Assembly: GCA_015345905.1 (NCBI GenBank)
Contig: JADDTR010000026.1
Coordinates: forward strand, 301,210 to 365,209
DNA from: Aotearoamyces nothofagi
Lineage: Eukaryota; Ascomycota; Leotiomycetes; Leotiales; Tympanidaceae
Direction: 5' to 3'
DNA: 64,000 bases
The notes under the pieces: generated by a model
Told to the model about the DNA's origin: nothing
Database searches by the model: none
What the model saw: only the letters and a program-made list of their open reading frames with translations
Made by a program: the position numbers and the translations under genes
Shown: piece by piece, positions 21,734 through 33,678 of the stretch
How the letters are laid out: each line of letters starts with the position of its first letter
How positions within the stretch are numbered: the first letter of the stretch is position 1

Positions 21734-23671
21734 TTATAGAACTGTACCCTTGTTCTGTTTCTTGTTAACATTATAGTTCTTCCAGATGGCAATCGAAGGG
21801 ATAGCGAGCGCAAGAACAGCAGTCGCCGAGACACAGCCGTATTTCTGACTGTATCCCCAGGCGTAGTTGATTGCGTCTCTCGTCTCGCTTCCGACGGGGT
21901 AGAGAGCTTGTGCGACGTAGCCACCGCTGTAGATGGTGGCGTAGTCAGCCTTGGCGCTCTCGGGGAGAGCCCTGAGGAGAGCGTCGGGAAAGGTGTTGGT
22001 GTAGATGGCGGCAGAGACGGCGTAGCCGATGGCTCCGCCGACGCTGGATGATAGACCGATGAGGGAGAGCATCATGGGGACGCCGTCGCGGTCAGCAGAT
22101 GCCATGACGGCCATGTCCTCGCCGATGACGAGAGTTCCACCACCAAAGGCGATGAAGATCTGGCACATGACGATATAGCCAATGTTTCCTTCTTGGCCAC
22201 GGAAGTGGATCATGAGACCGGCACCGAGAGCCATGATAGGAAGGCCGAAGAACAGACACTCGTACTTGAAGTGCTTGCTGTAGCGGACCCAGACGCCAAA
22301 GACGACGCCCCAGAAGCAGGAGCCGACGTTGTAGATTTGCGTCATGTAGCCCGTCATGGCAACGTCGAGGTTGTAGACAACGTAGATGAAGTAGTAGTAG
22401 TACAGATCCCACGAGTAGAAGCTGTAGTAGAGGATGGCGGCCAAGCAGCAAGCACCGAGGACAGTGCGTTGCTTGAACAGCTCCCAGCGGATAAAGTGGA
22501 CCCGGGCCACGTACTTCTCCCACGCAGCGAAGACGAAGAAGAGGAGGAAACCGATGATAACCATGACGATGAAGCTGGCTTGTCCGTATTCCGACCTGCC
22601 GTATGTTTCCAAGCTGAAGGGCAAGAGGAACAGGACGAACGCAGCCATGAGCAGGAAGCAGCCGACGACTGGGAGCTGTTAGCGCGCGCAGCGTAGAATC
22701 CTACGAGGTCTCGACTTACTATCAAATTCGTGAATATAGTGGGTGATGGACTGCAGAGTGCTACGCCCACTCCTGATCCTGACGAAGACGCCCATCTTCT
22801 CTGCCTTCTTCTGGTTCATCTTGAAGACGACGACGAGTGGGAGGAAGACCACGGGCATGATGATGGCAAAGGCCCCAAAGGCCCAGCGCCAGCCGCTCGT
22901 GTTGATGAAGGACTGGGCAGCGAGCGAGCCGGTGAAGGCGGTGCAGATGAAAGGCGTGCTGACGAAAGCAAAGCCAAACGCCCTGTTCCGCAGGCCAGTC
23001 GTATCTGCCACAAAGACGTCCAGGATCAGATAGATGGCATCGTACCCGATCCAGTACAGGACGTAGCCCGCCGCGTAGCCGTTGGGGCCGTTGCAAGAGG
23101 CGATGACGATGATGCCGAGGAGGTAGATGCCGATGAAGCAGACGAAAGCCTCAGCACGACCCCACAGGTTGAGCGACTTTGCGATGACCAGCTTGATCAC
23201 GCCGCCGATGATGGAAGCGAGAATGCCGGCCGTCGAGACCTGGGAGGCCGCCGAGAACTCCGAGTAGGCGAGGTAGATGACATTGTTCCCGATGGCGGAC
23301 TGCAGCGCAAGCATGAAGAAGGAGACCCAGATCCTAGATGGGAAGCAGCATCAGAAGCCAGGCCTCGCAAGGGGACGCGGGCAGCGGACTCACCAGAAAT
23401 ATGTAAAGTACAGCGTCTTCTTGCCCCAGACCAGCGCCGCCGCCTCGGCCTTCTGCACACCAAGCTGGGCGTCGCTGGTGACGGCGTCCGGGTGCTCGAG
23501 AATCTCCTTCTCGTTCCTGGCCTCGAGGCTCAGCTGGGAGGAGTCGCCGCTCAGCGTCTCGATGCCCTGCTTGGTCTTGTCGTCGGGGGAGGTGGTGGCC
23601 TCGCCCGTCTGAGCGAGGGCGTTGACATGGTGCGAGTGGTTGCGGCCTCGGACGAGGTCGAAGACACCCAT
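21734..23671 (-). CDS. Siderophore-iron transporter (SIT/ARN family MFS)
   Basis: Major-facilitator carrier of the fungal siderophore-iron family (MirB/Sit1/Arn type), which takes up ferric siderophores, usually by proton symport. Exons 23671-23394, 23333-22720 and 22668-21734 give 608 residues, typical for SITs. Introns are 60 and 51 nt, GT-AG. Matching segments: an N-terminal hydrophilic tail, then [18 protein letters not shown] at TM1, [14 protein letters not shown], the loop [70 protein letters not shown] and a long extracytoplasmic loop before the last helix. About 8 kb of gene-free DNA lies upstream, with three exact ATCWGATAA sites that could allow SreA/Fep1-type iron repression. The substrate siderophore cannot be told from sequence. 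Confidence 0.94.
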
Positions 23672-23944
23672 CTTGGAGATTGTTAGATTGGATCGGGTGC
23701 GAGAGCGTCAATCAGGTGAAGCCTTCACACGACCGGATCACAGCGAGCAGTCGATGGCAATCAATGGCGGACGTGCAGCACGAGGGAAGAGAGCAGAGCA
23801 GCAGAGCAGCAGAGCAGAAGGATCAGATTAGCAGGCGGCCCGAGTGGGTATATATATACACACTGGATGCAGGACGGAGGTCCCACACGGGGACAAGCAT
23901 CTTGGCTGGGACGGATAGTGAGTAGGGTAGAAGGGTAGTGGGTT

Positions 23945-24003
23945 GTAGAGTAGAGTAGTAGAGTAGTAGAGTAGTAGAGTAGTAGAGTAGAGTAGTAGGG
24001 TAG
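23945..24003 (+). repeat. Degenerate GTAGAGTA array
   Basis: About seven 8- to 9-nt units of TAGAGTAG in the upstream region of the SIT gene. Confidence 0.8.
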
Positions 24004-24200
24004 TGCGTCGTGTAGAAGCGTAGTGCATCGTCAGCCCCACCGAGCAAGAATTTCCGGGCGGCGATGGAGGGTGGATTGGCAGTAGCGTGGGCAGGACCAG
24101 GGAAGGACGGAGAGACTGCAGCAGGGAGGGAGGAGCTTGGCGGCCGTGGCAGCAGCCGATCGGCAGCGCGCACAGAGGGCAGACGCACTGCCCAGCACTG

Positions 24201-24290
24201 TAAGTACGTACCGCAAAACACCATAAGTACATACTGTAAAACACCATAAATACATACTGTAAAACACAGCAGATACATACCGTACTGCAC
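24201..24290 (+). repeat. 23-nt tandem repeat, three copies plus partial
   Basis: Units start TAAGTACGTACCGCAAAA, TAAGTACATACTGTAAAA and TAAATACATACTGTAAAA, each followed by CACCA or CACAG, with a diverged fourth. Confidence 0.8.
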
Positions 24291-24423
24291 AACAGACAAA
24301 CACCCTCAGCAGCGACGAGGCGGCCACCGCTGCCGGATGGAGGGAGGAGGGCCTCGTCCGCGCCCGCGCCCTACAGCTGGACCCTCTGGTGCTGGGGGGA
24401 GGGGAGGGACCGCTAGGGGAGAT

Positions 24424-24620
24424 AAGCACTGTCGGCCACTGTTAAGCACTGTTAAGCGCTGCGAGCCACGGCTAGGCACAGCGGGCCACTGTTCGGTACT
24501 ATTGCCGTAGGCATGTTAGGCGTGTCATGTCAGGTGCTGTTGGGTGCTGTTAGGTACTGTTGGGCACTGCCAGGTACTGCCAGGCACTGCCGAGCGCTGT
24601 TCATCCAGCACTGTTATCGA
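24424..24620 (+). repeat. Degenerate 10-nt GGCACTGTTA-like array
   Basis: Repeated cores CACTGTTA, GTACTGTT and GCACTGCCAG at roughly 10-nt spacing across about 200 bp, with many substitutions between units. Confidence 0.65.
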
Positions 24621-24988
24621 GGCCGTGGCCACTACGACAACCAGAGAGCCTATTCGATCCGATCAACACCCTCCCAGCCCACTGCGCCGACCGACGACGA
24701 GCTGCAGTGGGAGGGCGTATACACTGCATATGCCCAGGCCAGTACAGTACAGTGCGACGGTGGCATCCCACTCAGGACGTACAGAGCGCAACTAGTCCCG
24801 TCCTGCATGCACAGCACATATACATACAGGTGCCGGCGCAGAGTAGCAGAGAAGCCACGGCCGTATAGTCCATGCCGGACGAAAGTATATACAGTACTAT
24901 CCTGTACAGCAGTACTCTACTGTACAGGGGTGCAGCTGCGGCTAGGTCCTGTACAGTCGCCTGTTCCGCCGTTCGCTGATCGCCCACG

Positions 24989-24997
24989 ATCAGATAA
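24989..24997 (+). promoter_or_regulatory. ATCAGATAA, iron-GATA repressor consensus
   Basis: Exact match to ATCWGATAA, the site of SreA/SRE/Urbs1/Fep1-type GATA repressors, about 1.3 kb upstream of the SIT transporter start. A near match, ATCAGATTA, is at 23822-23830. Function is inferred. Confidence 0.4.
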
Positions 24998-25160
24998 GTA
25001 AGTCTTTTGCCGACGCCCGCCGTGGCTTCTGCTGCACGGAAGCATCGACCATTGCAGACTAGCCGGGCCTGCTAGGGCCTGTTGGGCTTCGCAAGCAGCC
25101 GTGAGGGACGGGGGGAGTGGCCGCGGTGGACTTGCGAGGTACGGTGTGGTATGGACGGTG

Positions 25161-25325
25161 TGGTACAGTTAGTACAGTTGGTATAGTTAGTATAGTTAGT
25201 ATAGTACAGTTGGTACAGTGCAGTCAGTACAGTACAGTCAATGTAGTCAGTATAGTCAATACAGTACAGTACAGTACAGTATAGACAATACAGTACAGTC
25301 AGTACAGTCAGTATAGTCAGTACAA
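25161..25325 (+). repeat. Degenerate AGTACAGTTG/AGTCAGTATA array
   Basis: About 165 bp of 5/10-nt units (TACAG, TATAG, TTAGT, TCAGT) forming an almost continuous GT/AC-rich tract. Confidence 0.8.
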
Positions 25326-25714
25326 TTGTTATGCAGTGTATAGTCTGCACCAGTAGAGGCCGCCCAGAGCTGCAATGGCTGCAGTAGCTACAGTGGCTAC
25401 TGTACAGTACTGTACAGTACATACTGTATCGATCGAGTTCTGCGAGTCAGTACAGTATGCACTGTACGTACATACAGCCGGGCGCATGCCTAGTGGCAGG
25501 CCCACGCAGCGTATCGAGAGTTCCAGCATGCGCTATCGAGGTCCAGCGTAGGCGATTAGGCTTTGCAGCGCACCCAGTCCCCGTCCCAGCGTGCTTGTGT
25601 ACATGTACATACATCCGTATTACCGCGCACAGCGCCCAGCTTCCAGTGTACAGGCTGCAGAGCACCGCAGCAAGCCAGCCAGCGCGAGGGCGCAAAAACA
25701 ACCTCACCACTCGC

Positions 25715-25749
25715 TACAGTACAGTACAGTACAGTACAGTACAGTACAG
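25715..25749 (+). repeat. Tandem pentamer (ACAGT)7
   Basis: Seven clean ACAGT units, the same pentamer that dominates the degenerate array about 400 bp to the left. Confidence 0.9.
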
Positions 25750-26311
25750 CAATGGCCCCAAACCAGCGCCCATCGATCTTGACGAGAGCGAATAACGAGG
25801 CGCCTCGGCAAGCCGGCCGTGGGGATCCTGCACTGTACCTGTAAAGAGCCAGCTGCTGTGCGTGCAACAATACCAATACCAGTACCAGTACATACAGTAC
25901 AGTCCATGCGACTCTCCCTCCCTCCCTTGGCTTACCATGGCTACTCGCGCGCCGGCAGAGATTCCAGCGCTCTCTCAGCAGCTACGTGCCGCGCCGCTGT
26001 ACTCGGCCACGCACAGCCTACAGGACAGGCCGGGCTCGCGCTCTGCTCGAAAAGCAAGCAGCGAGCGAGCGAGCGAGCGAGCCCACACGGTGCAGCAAGG
26101 AATGCTGGAAGCCCCCTCGGGGCCGACGGCGCGTTACGGGCTAGGCGGGTCGCTGTGCTGCGCTGTGCCGCGTCAGCCAGCCCAGCCAGCCCAGCCCAGC
26201 CTGCTAAAATCACAAGTCAGCTGCAAGCTGCAGCCTGGGCTGGCGGCGCCAGGGTTGTGGTTGCGAGCGCGCCTTTCGGGGGTCTGCTGCTGTTTGTTTC
26301 TCGCTACGGCC

Positions 26312-26320
26312 ATCAGATAA
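26312..26320 (+). promoter_or_regulatory. ATCAGATAA, iron-GATA repressor consensus
   Basis: Second exact ATCWGATAA site, about 2.6 kb upstream of the SIT start. Function is inferred. Confidence 0.3.
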
Positions 26321-27289
26321 CGCGAGACGCAGCGCCCCGTGCTGCCCCCCTCCCCCCCCCCCCGGTTCCCTGCAGACGGGTTGGGGGTTTTGTTGGCGGA
26401 CAGGCCTTGTATGTATGGGCCTGTCTGCTGCGTATGGTACTGTAGTATGGGACAGGATAGGACAGGACAGGGCAGGACATGGCATGACAGGACAGTAAGG
26501 TACAGAACAGAACAGAACGCCCACCCACGGCGCCGGTGTATGTACGGTGCAGTACGGTATGTATGTATCGTACAGTACCGCACAGTAGACTCCCTAGAGC
26601 CCGCCCTACAGGCAACTCTATTCACTCTTCGCGTTGTGCAGCCACTGCCACTGCCGCTGTCGAGTCTTGGCAGCCAGTACAGCACCCTTTACTTCTCTCA
26701 CTTCGATTCCTTCTATTACTTCTATTACTTCGATTCCTTCTATCGCCCACACGGCTCAGTTAGGCATTGGCTACGAGCATGGCGGCCCTCTTTCTCTTCA
26801 GCAGCCCAGCCCAGCCCAGGCCAGCCCAGCTCAGGCCGGCCCCCCTCGACCGTTGCGGCCTGCTGCTCCGGCCGGTCGCGCGCCCTCAGCAACAAATCTG
26901 ATTTTAAAAATCTCTGATCAGATTAGATTCCTCTTACCTAATCCGAGAAACGCCGGGCGGGGGCGCCTCGTGCGCGCTACCCGGCCACCCCGGCCCCCTG
27001 CGCCGTGCGCCGGCTAGCCAGAAACCATATATCCCGGGATCTCCCTCGCCTGCTGCGCGTGCGCGCTGCTGCTGCTGCTGCTGCCCGCTGGCGGAGATCT
27101 TGATATCTGATCTGCCAGGCTCCGCCGCACGTACTGTACTGCACAGCCTGCGCTGCAGCGCTGCCGTCGTGTGTGTGTGTGTGTCTTCCGTGTTGCGCTG
27201 CTGTGCGCTGCTTCTCCCGCGAGGTAGGTGGCAGCGGATCCAGGTCGAGATGAGATTAGATGGCTGTCGTCGTCGACGAGTCGAGGAGC

Positions 27290-27350
27290 GTGACCGATCC
27301 GTGACCGATCCGTGACCGATCCGTGACTGATCCGTGACTGATCCGTGACA
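27290..27350 (+). repeat. 11-nt tandem repeat GTGACYGATCC, five copies plus partial
   Basis: Three GTGACCGATCC units followed by two GTGACTGATCC units and a truncated sixth; the single C/T difference splits the array into two blocks. Confidence 0.92.
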
Positions 27351-27474
27351 TGGCCCATCCCCAGCAAGCCGGTGCTCCTAGCCGACGTCCAGGCGTTACG
27401 TCGTCCCCGGCAGGCGATGGATCGACCAGGCCCGCGAGCCCACCAAGTCGCGGCTGCTGAAGGGGGGGCTTTTA

Positions 27475-27528
27475 GCAGGTCGAGTTTGCAGGTCGAGTTT
27501 GCAGGTCGAGTTCGAGTTCGCAGGTCGA
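27475..27528 (+). repeat. 13-nt tandem repeat GCAGGTCGAGTTT
   Basis: Three to four units, the last interrupted by an extra CGAGTT. Confidence 0.85.
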
Positions 27529-27687
27529 CGCTCCGACCGACGCAGCTCGAGCTCGACCTGGGCGGCTGCGGCTGTCCCCACCCCGCCCGTTATGCTATCT
27601 CGATGCTATCGCGCGGGGCATATAAGGTCGGCAGCTGGTGCTGGCGCTGGCACTGGCGGCTTGGCCTGTTGCTTGGCATGTACTGTA

Positions 27688-27759
27688 CATACTGTACATA
27701 CTGTCCATACTGTCCATACTGTCCATACTGTCCATACTGTCCATACTGTCCATACTGTA
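27688..27759 (+). repeat. 9-nt tandem repeat (CATACTGTC)n
   Basis: Eight units; the first and last end in A, the inner six are identical. Confidence 0.93.
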
Positions 27760-27958
27760 CTGTACATACATGCTCTCTCTACATGACGCAAATACCCCGT
27801 GTGCTCTGCTGTGCTCGCCATGTCCCGGTGGGTCGTGCGATCGATGCTTATACTACTGTACAGTGTTATCGTGCTTGGTATAATGCTACAGTGCTGTACC
27901 GTACTGTACTCTGTCTGCTCTATTGTGCGCTATTTATTCTACGGATATCAATTACAGG

Positions 27959-28078
27959 CTTCACTTTCTTTACTGCCCTCACTGTCTTCACTGTCTTCAC
28001 TGCCTTTACTGCCCTCACTGTCTTCACTGTCTTCACTGTCTTCACTGCCCTCACAGCCCTCACCGCCCTCACCACCCT
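27959..28078 (+). repeat. 9-nt tandem repeat TTCACTGTC/CCTCACTGC
   Basis: About thirteen units in 120 bp; they share the ACTGTC core with the CATACTGTC array 200 bp upstream, suggesting related origin. Confidence 0.88.
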
Positions 28079-28261
28079 CCCAGCCCCTTCCGCGCCCTTC
28101 CGGGTCTTCTCGCCTGCCCTGCCTCGCCTGCCTCTCTCCCCTTCCGCACCGGCCCCAGCTCGGCTCCCGCTACCGGCACGCGAGCCAAGCCAGGCCCGCA
28201 GGCAAAAAAAAAAAAAATGGATCCCTTTCCCGACCCGGCTGGCTCGACAGAAGCAAGATGT

Positions 28262-28270
28262 TTATCAGAT
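28262..28270 (-). promoter_or_regulatory. ATCTGATAA (minus strand), iron-GATA repressor consensus
   Basis: Third exact ATCWGATAA site, about 4.6 kb upstream of the SIT start; a near match, ATCTGATTA, lies about 50 bp away. Distance makes a direct role uncertain. Confidence 0.25.
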
Positions 28271-31200
28271 CATGCATGCAGTGCGCGCCGTACGGGGGGG
28301 GGGGGCGCCCCGTCTCGATCTGATTATCAACCAAAGCGTGCTGCATCGGCGGCAGGAGACCGTGCTGCGACCTCTCTTTTGCTGCAGGGGGGTTTTTTTT
28401 TCATGCTCTGCTGCCTGGCTGGGTTGGTTTTGGCGCCTGCTCGACGGTGCCAGGACTTGCCCCCTTTTTATTTATTTTTTTGGAATTTTTCTTTTTACGG
28501 CGCTGTGTGCACGAGGGCCTTGGGGGATGGGATTGTGGGTGTGGGTGTGGGTGTGGGTTTTTGTTCTTGCTTATGTCATACATCGATCCATCGACTGATT
28601 CGCTTGCGTCGTCTCTGCGTCTCGTCGTCTTCAGCATATAAGCGTTCTGAGACCGCCTGGTAGGTATTTAAAAATCTACTCTCTCTGTGTGTTACATCGC
28701 GCTGGCATATATATTCTTCTTAGCGAGGTTTTCCTCGTTCTTTTTCTCCCCACCCTCTTCTCCTGCTCTTCTTTCTTTTTCCCTTCTTCCTCCTATTACT
28801 GCTTCTCTCTACCTTCTCGCGCTTCCTCCTACCCAGCCGGAAGAGGTTTCGCAGCTTGAGAGCCTGGCCATGACAACGGTGGGGATGTGTGCGCTTTTTG
28901 GGAGACACGGGGGCTGGCTGGCGGGCTGGGAAAGCCGCGCATGTGGGCGGACTGGATGTCCTTTTTCTGGAAGGCGGGGGAGGGGGGTGGATGGATGTGT
29001 GGATGGCGTGGCGTGTATGTATATATCATAACGCGCACGCCAGTATAGCCACATATATATAGCACATCGCATAAAGACCGCAGTATGAGATACGTATATA
29101 CTATACAGCACGTATATACACAGCGCATATACATTATACGTAATCCTACTGCAGCATGCATAGTACCGCTCCTAGAACACTGCCGCCTTGGCGCATACGC
29201 CCCGGCACACGCGGCTCCGGGGTGCATGTCGTCCCTCGTGCTTTTCCTGCAAAGGCCTGCTGCGGGACGGTTGGGGAGAGAGGCTTCGGGGATGGGATAG
29301 CATGGGATGGGATAGGAGGTGGAGGATAGGAGGTGGAGGATGGGATGAGATAGTACAGTATAGCATAGTCGACCTCGCACGGAAAAACTACAGGCTACAG
29401 GCAGGCTGGGCTGAACACGTGATGCTCCCCTGCAGCAACAGCATAGACGGAGTGGATCCCAACACATCTCTCTCTCCCTCTCTCGCTTTTCTTCCCCCCC
29501 TTTCCCCAACCGACACCAGCGCGACCCGTCACCAACCCACGCACCCCCCTTCAATCTTCCCAATATCCCATCCCCATCCCCATCCCCATGCCCATGCCAT
29601 CCGCGTCCTCCGCCCCCCCGTCGCATTTCAGGGGACACCCGTCACCCGACGAGACCGAAAACGATAAATTTTTTTTACTCCGGATATTAACATTACATTA
29701 CATGACTGCACTTTTCGAGGTCCCCGCGCCGGACCGGCCGGCCCTACAGGCGCTGCTGGCTACGCGTCTCAGGCACCACGTCCCTCTCCCCCCCCCATTT
29801 ATTGCTTCGTGCCTCCCGCCGTCACTCCCCTCGCCCTCTCTCTACAACCCGCTCTTGTCGGGCTGCTTCCTCGCCACCACCGGCGCCGAACAGGCGGTGC
29901 GTTTTTCTTCGATGTGAGTAGAGATGGAGATGGCGACAGCTGGCACTGCGATGCTGCGGATGGAGACGGAGACGACTTGACATGCGCAGGAGGATGATTT
30001 TCTGGGGGGGGGGGATTCTCCCCCCCGACCCTCCGTCCTCGCTGCGCTCGCTTTGCCCGTCTCCTCGCACCCAGAGAGGCGGCGTGCTCTCCTCGAGCGT
30101 GGAGAGCTGGATGCGCGAGAGGGTATGTCGGGCATCTGTGGCTCGTCGACGAGGACCCGATGAGACGGACGTTGACGCGGGGGTGGGGTAGAGCCCGCCG
30201 CGGCCATCACGTCGCGGCGACTATCTGCTCCAGCTCTGCATTCGCCATTGGCAATCCTCCCACGCAGCCGCCGCGCCGGCTTCTTTCCAGGCGTGCAGCT
30301 CGCCCAGCCGCTCCGCCCTCCACGCAGCAAGATCCGGCAGCCCTCTCTCTGAAACATCTCCAGCGCGGATATCGAATCGCAGCCCCCCATCTTCCTCCGC
30401 TCTTCCTCTCATCTTCCTCCGCTCTGGCTGCAGTTGTGGCCAAGATATGCTCACAGCAGCCCGTGCATCGACCAGTGGACGAGCCGGTATATTCGTTGCC
30501 GTATTTCTTTTAGCATCTTTCCTTCCCACGACGAGCTGTGGTCCCTTGCGCTTGCGCCCATTCTCACCTCTCCCGCGAAGCCTGCAGCTCTTCTTCTTCC
30601 CCCCCCCCCCCCCCCCTTCCTCCCCGGTCTGTCTCGATACATATCTCGACATCGTTACACTACCACCAAAGACCCAGCATGTCTATATCTGCAGCACCGC
30701 CTCCCTTATCCCCCGCCGAGTCCTACTCCGGGGACGAAGCGAGAGCTCGGGAGGGGAGACGCGATTCCGCCCAATCTCTCGTCCATGCACCTTCTCTCCT
30801 TCTGCCCGTCTCCATGCACATTCTGATCTCGCTCTGCTCTCCCACTCCGTCTTCTCTACACAAACAAACAAATGAATCAGAGAAAGAAAGAAAGACCACA
30901 GCTCCATCGCCTCTCAGCAAAGATCTTGAATAGAGAGTGACGACTAGAGACAGAGATGTCTTCTCGCTGGTCTGTCTCTCCTTGCGTTAATAGTGAAGTG
31001 GGACGGACACGTCTGCTTCCTTCCCGCTGTACTATTTTTTTTTCTTATCATGGGCTTGGCTCTCGGGGGCATGCTTCTTCTTTTCGTCCTCATCGCTCTT
31101 CGCGTTGTCCTTCTCCTCCTCCTCCTCCTCCTCTCCCATAGGAAGGAACGCGATCGTGGCAGAGGCAGAACCGAGCAACAGAGCCTCCGAACCAGATTAG

Positions 31201-31734
31201 CTTTGTTCGTAATGCTATTTCTCATGTTGCATTTTTCCTACCCAGCTTTTCCATCGGGATTGATGGATCATATATATATTGAGAGAGCCCATTCCGGCTG
31301 CGTCTATCCAAGGGATATTCCTCGACGGGTGTATCTATAGTGGCATTATTGGAGAGCCATTGAAAATATACAAGACGTGCAAGGCTTTGGAATCTTTGCT
31401 GCGCTCGATGCGTCTGCCTTGCTCTACCAGCTCTAGGATAGCTTGGGGGTGCCTGTTAGTAGGCATGCACGGGGATGGAATCATGGGAGGACGGAAAGGT
31501 GTGGTAGGTAACGTAATTCAGCTCCCGTCGTCCGTCGTTTCATCTTTGGATCGCAATGACGCCGCGGCCCCGGACTCCTATAATAATACATGGCATATGG
31601 CCATAACAACCAACAAAAGAGAACGGACTCTCCCAAGCAAAAAAAAGAGTGACCATAAGAGCATCTGCACCCTGATACCACCAATCTAGCAGCCGTGACC
31701 TTTTATTATTTTTTCTGTTCAAGCATTAGAAGCT

Positions 31735-33678
31735 TCAAACACCCGAATCATCCTCGACGACGTCATTCGCCGCCGTGTAACTCTCCCATGCCGTGCACGT
31801 GTCCTCCAACTGTGTGATATCCGTAAGTGCACTTATCTCGCTATATCTCTCGATTAGCTGCAGCGCGAATCCCTCTGCTGTGTGCCAGCCGATATGGCAA
31901 TGCATCAACCACGCGCCTGGATTGTCGGTGACGAAGCCGATCACGAGATAGCCTGCGGACGGTAACATTGCGACGTCGCGACGGGGTGGGTTGGTAAGAC
32001 TGAGTGATGTAGAGGAGGAGTAGGTGCCGGTGCCTTGGCCTAGGATGTAGAAGTCGTGACCGTGCAGGTGGATTGGCTGTAGAGGTTGTTAGTCAGGATG
32101 ATAGGGCGAGGAGGGGGGGTGGGAGGAAGACGAACGTGGGGAACTGTATTGGTAGTTTCGATGATGAAATAGACCCATTCATCAGCAGTATCGAGCTCGA
32201 TAACGTGAGATTGGGTGGTGAAATTCGTATCATTATTGTAGACCTGGAGAAGAGTTGGGTTTTCCCATTCAGACATGAAGGTGACCCCCGCCATGAACCA
32301 TTTAAAGACCGAGCCACTCTGGCCAACCGTCACAGCAAAGTCATCAGAGATACTCCCGGAGCTGGCATCGAGTGCGTAATAGGGGACCAGATTACTTATA
32401 TCCTCATCGTCGCATGAATCCGTGTAGGAGAATTCGGACGTTGTCGGGTCGGCTGTACTCGAAGAATCGTAGCGGACTATGCCCTTGATGTTGTCTGCCT
32501 CTGAGTTGTCGGAGCATGCGACCTGTGGGATGGCGCGCATCCAGTAGTCAGAGTCGTCTTGGTTGGCCGTCACGATGATGTCGTAGCGCTGGCCCATTCC
32601 GATTGAGAGGCAGTCGGTGGTGTAGGGCACGATAGGGACGAAATCTGTAGCGATCACGGTCAAGTTGTGGTTGTCAATCATGAATCTGAAGTGTGTGTCG
32701 ATAGCACCATTGACGAGGCGGATGAGGTAGGATGTACCGGAGACGAAGGTGGTTTCGAAGCGTGATCCGAGATCACCGTAGACATTTGTTCCGTTTATTA
32801 GACCGTTGTCGAGAGTTGGGGGACCGTTAGTCTGTGCGTCGTCGTACATTGCATCGACTGTTTCATGAGTCCAGTCGTTCAAGAAGAGGTTGCCGAGGTC
32901 AACATCGTAGTTACTGGTGGCTGGTCCATGAATGACTATGCCGCCTAGAACGCCTTCCCATGCTGTTTGACTGTTAATTAAAAATCTAACAGTGGGATGT
33001 AGGAACAATTTACCTTGAAGTGAAAAGTGAGAGTGGTACCAGCTTGAACCTATAGAAGTGTTAGATATTTGAAACTAATTGCCAGATCGGTAGGGTTTAT
33101 TTAAGATACTTACCATATTGAGTGGCTCTCCAGGTATAAGTGATCGACTCGCCCGGAGCAACGGGACATTGAGTAATAGAAGGAACACCATCCATCTGGT
33201 TCGTATAATTTTGGCGAATACCGTGGAAGTGAATGCCGGTACCGTTGTTTTGAAGAGCGTTATAGACATGGACCACTAAAGAAGTGAGAAGGCTATCGGA
33301 GGGGTCTAGCGAATATCGACTTACCGACAGTATCTCCCCAGTTTGCAATGATTGTAGGACCTGGAAAGGTGCCATTGACTAGGATAACTTCTCTGGAGAC
33401 ACCATCCAATGCAGCTGTTGTGTTGACTAGCTCCAGCCAAACCTGTACCAATATCAGCAAAGTTATCGAATTATATGGAGCGTTCATACCTCAACAGTAT
33501 CCCCAGTATCAGGAACTTCATCATAGTAGTTGGTGCTTAAGTCGTAATCTCCCCAACATGACCTATCAGAGGCAGAGTTGGTGCATCTTTTAGAAAGAGA
33601 TGAAGAGTGTGGAGCTGCCTTGGCACCTAAAGATACCAGAGCCAAGCTTGCAGCTGCCCACGAGGAAAAGGACCGCAT
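31735..33678 (-). CDS. Laccase (secreted multicopper oxidase)
   Basis: Ascomycete laccases oxidise phenols with four copper atoms and reduce O2 to water outside the cell. Six exons (33678-33490, 33442-33325, 33275-33114, 33049-33014, 32962-32136, 32076-31735) give 557 residues. A signal peptide ([18 protein letters not shown]...) is followed by a likely Kex2 site SLSKR before [14 protein letters not shown]. Copper-ligand motifs are all present: [16 protein letters not shown] (on a 36-nt micro-exon), [10 protein letters not shown] and [12 protein letters not shown]. The residue at the type-1 copper axial position appears to be Phe. The protein ends DSGV, the C-terminal plug typical of processed ascomycete laccases. 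I chose ATG 33678 because the upstream extension has no ATG in frame. Substrate and role (lignin, melanin or detoxification) cannot be told. Confidence 0.95.

Larger units (their letters stand above)
23672..31734. other. 8-kb gene-free, minisatellite-rich region upstream of the SIT gene
   Basis: GC-rich DNA with no family recognised on either strand. Open frames have simple-sequence translations such as repeated YCTVL or ILSILSILS. Degenerate tandem arrays of 5, 8, 9, 10, 11, 13 and 23 nt follow one another from 23.9 to 28.1 kb. Homopolymer tracts (C at 30599-30616; G and T runs near 28290, 28390 and 30005) and C/T-rich tracts continue to about 31.2 kb. Confidence 0.6.
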
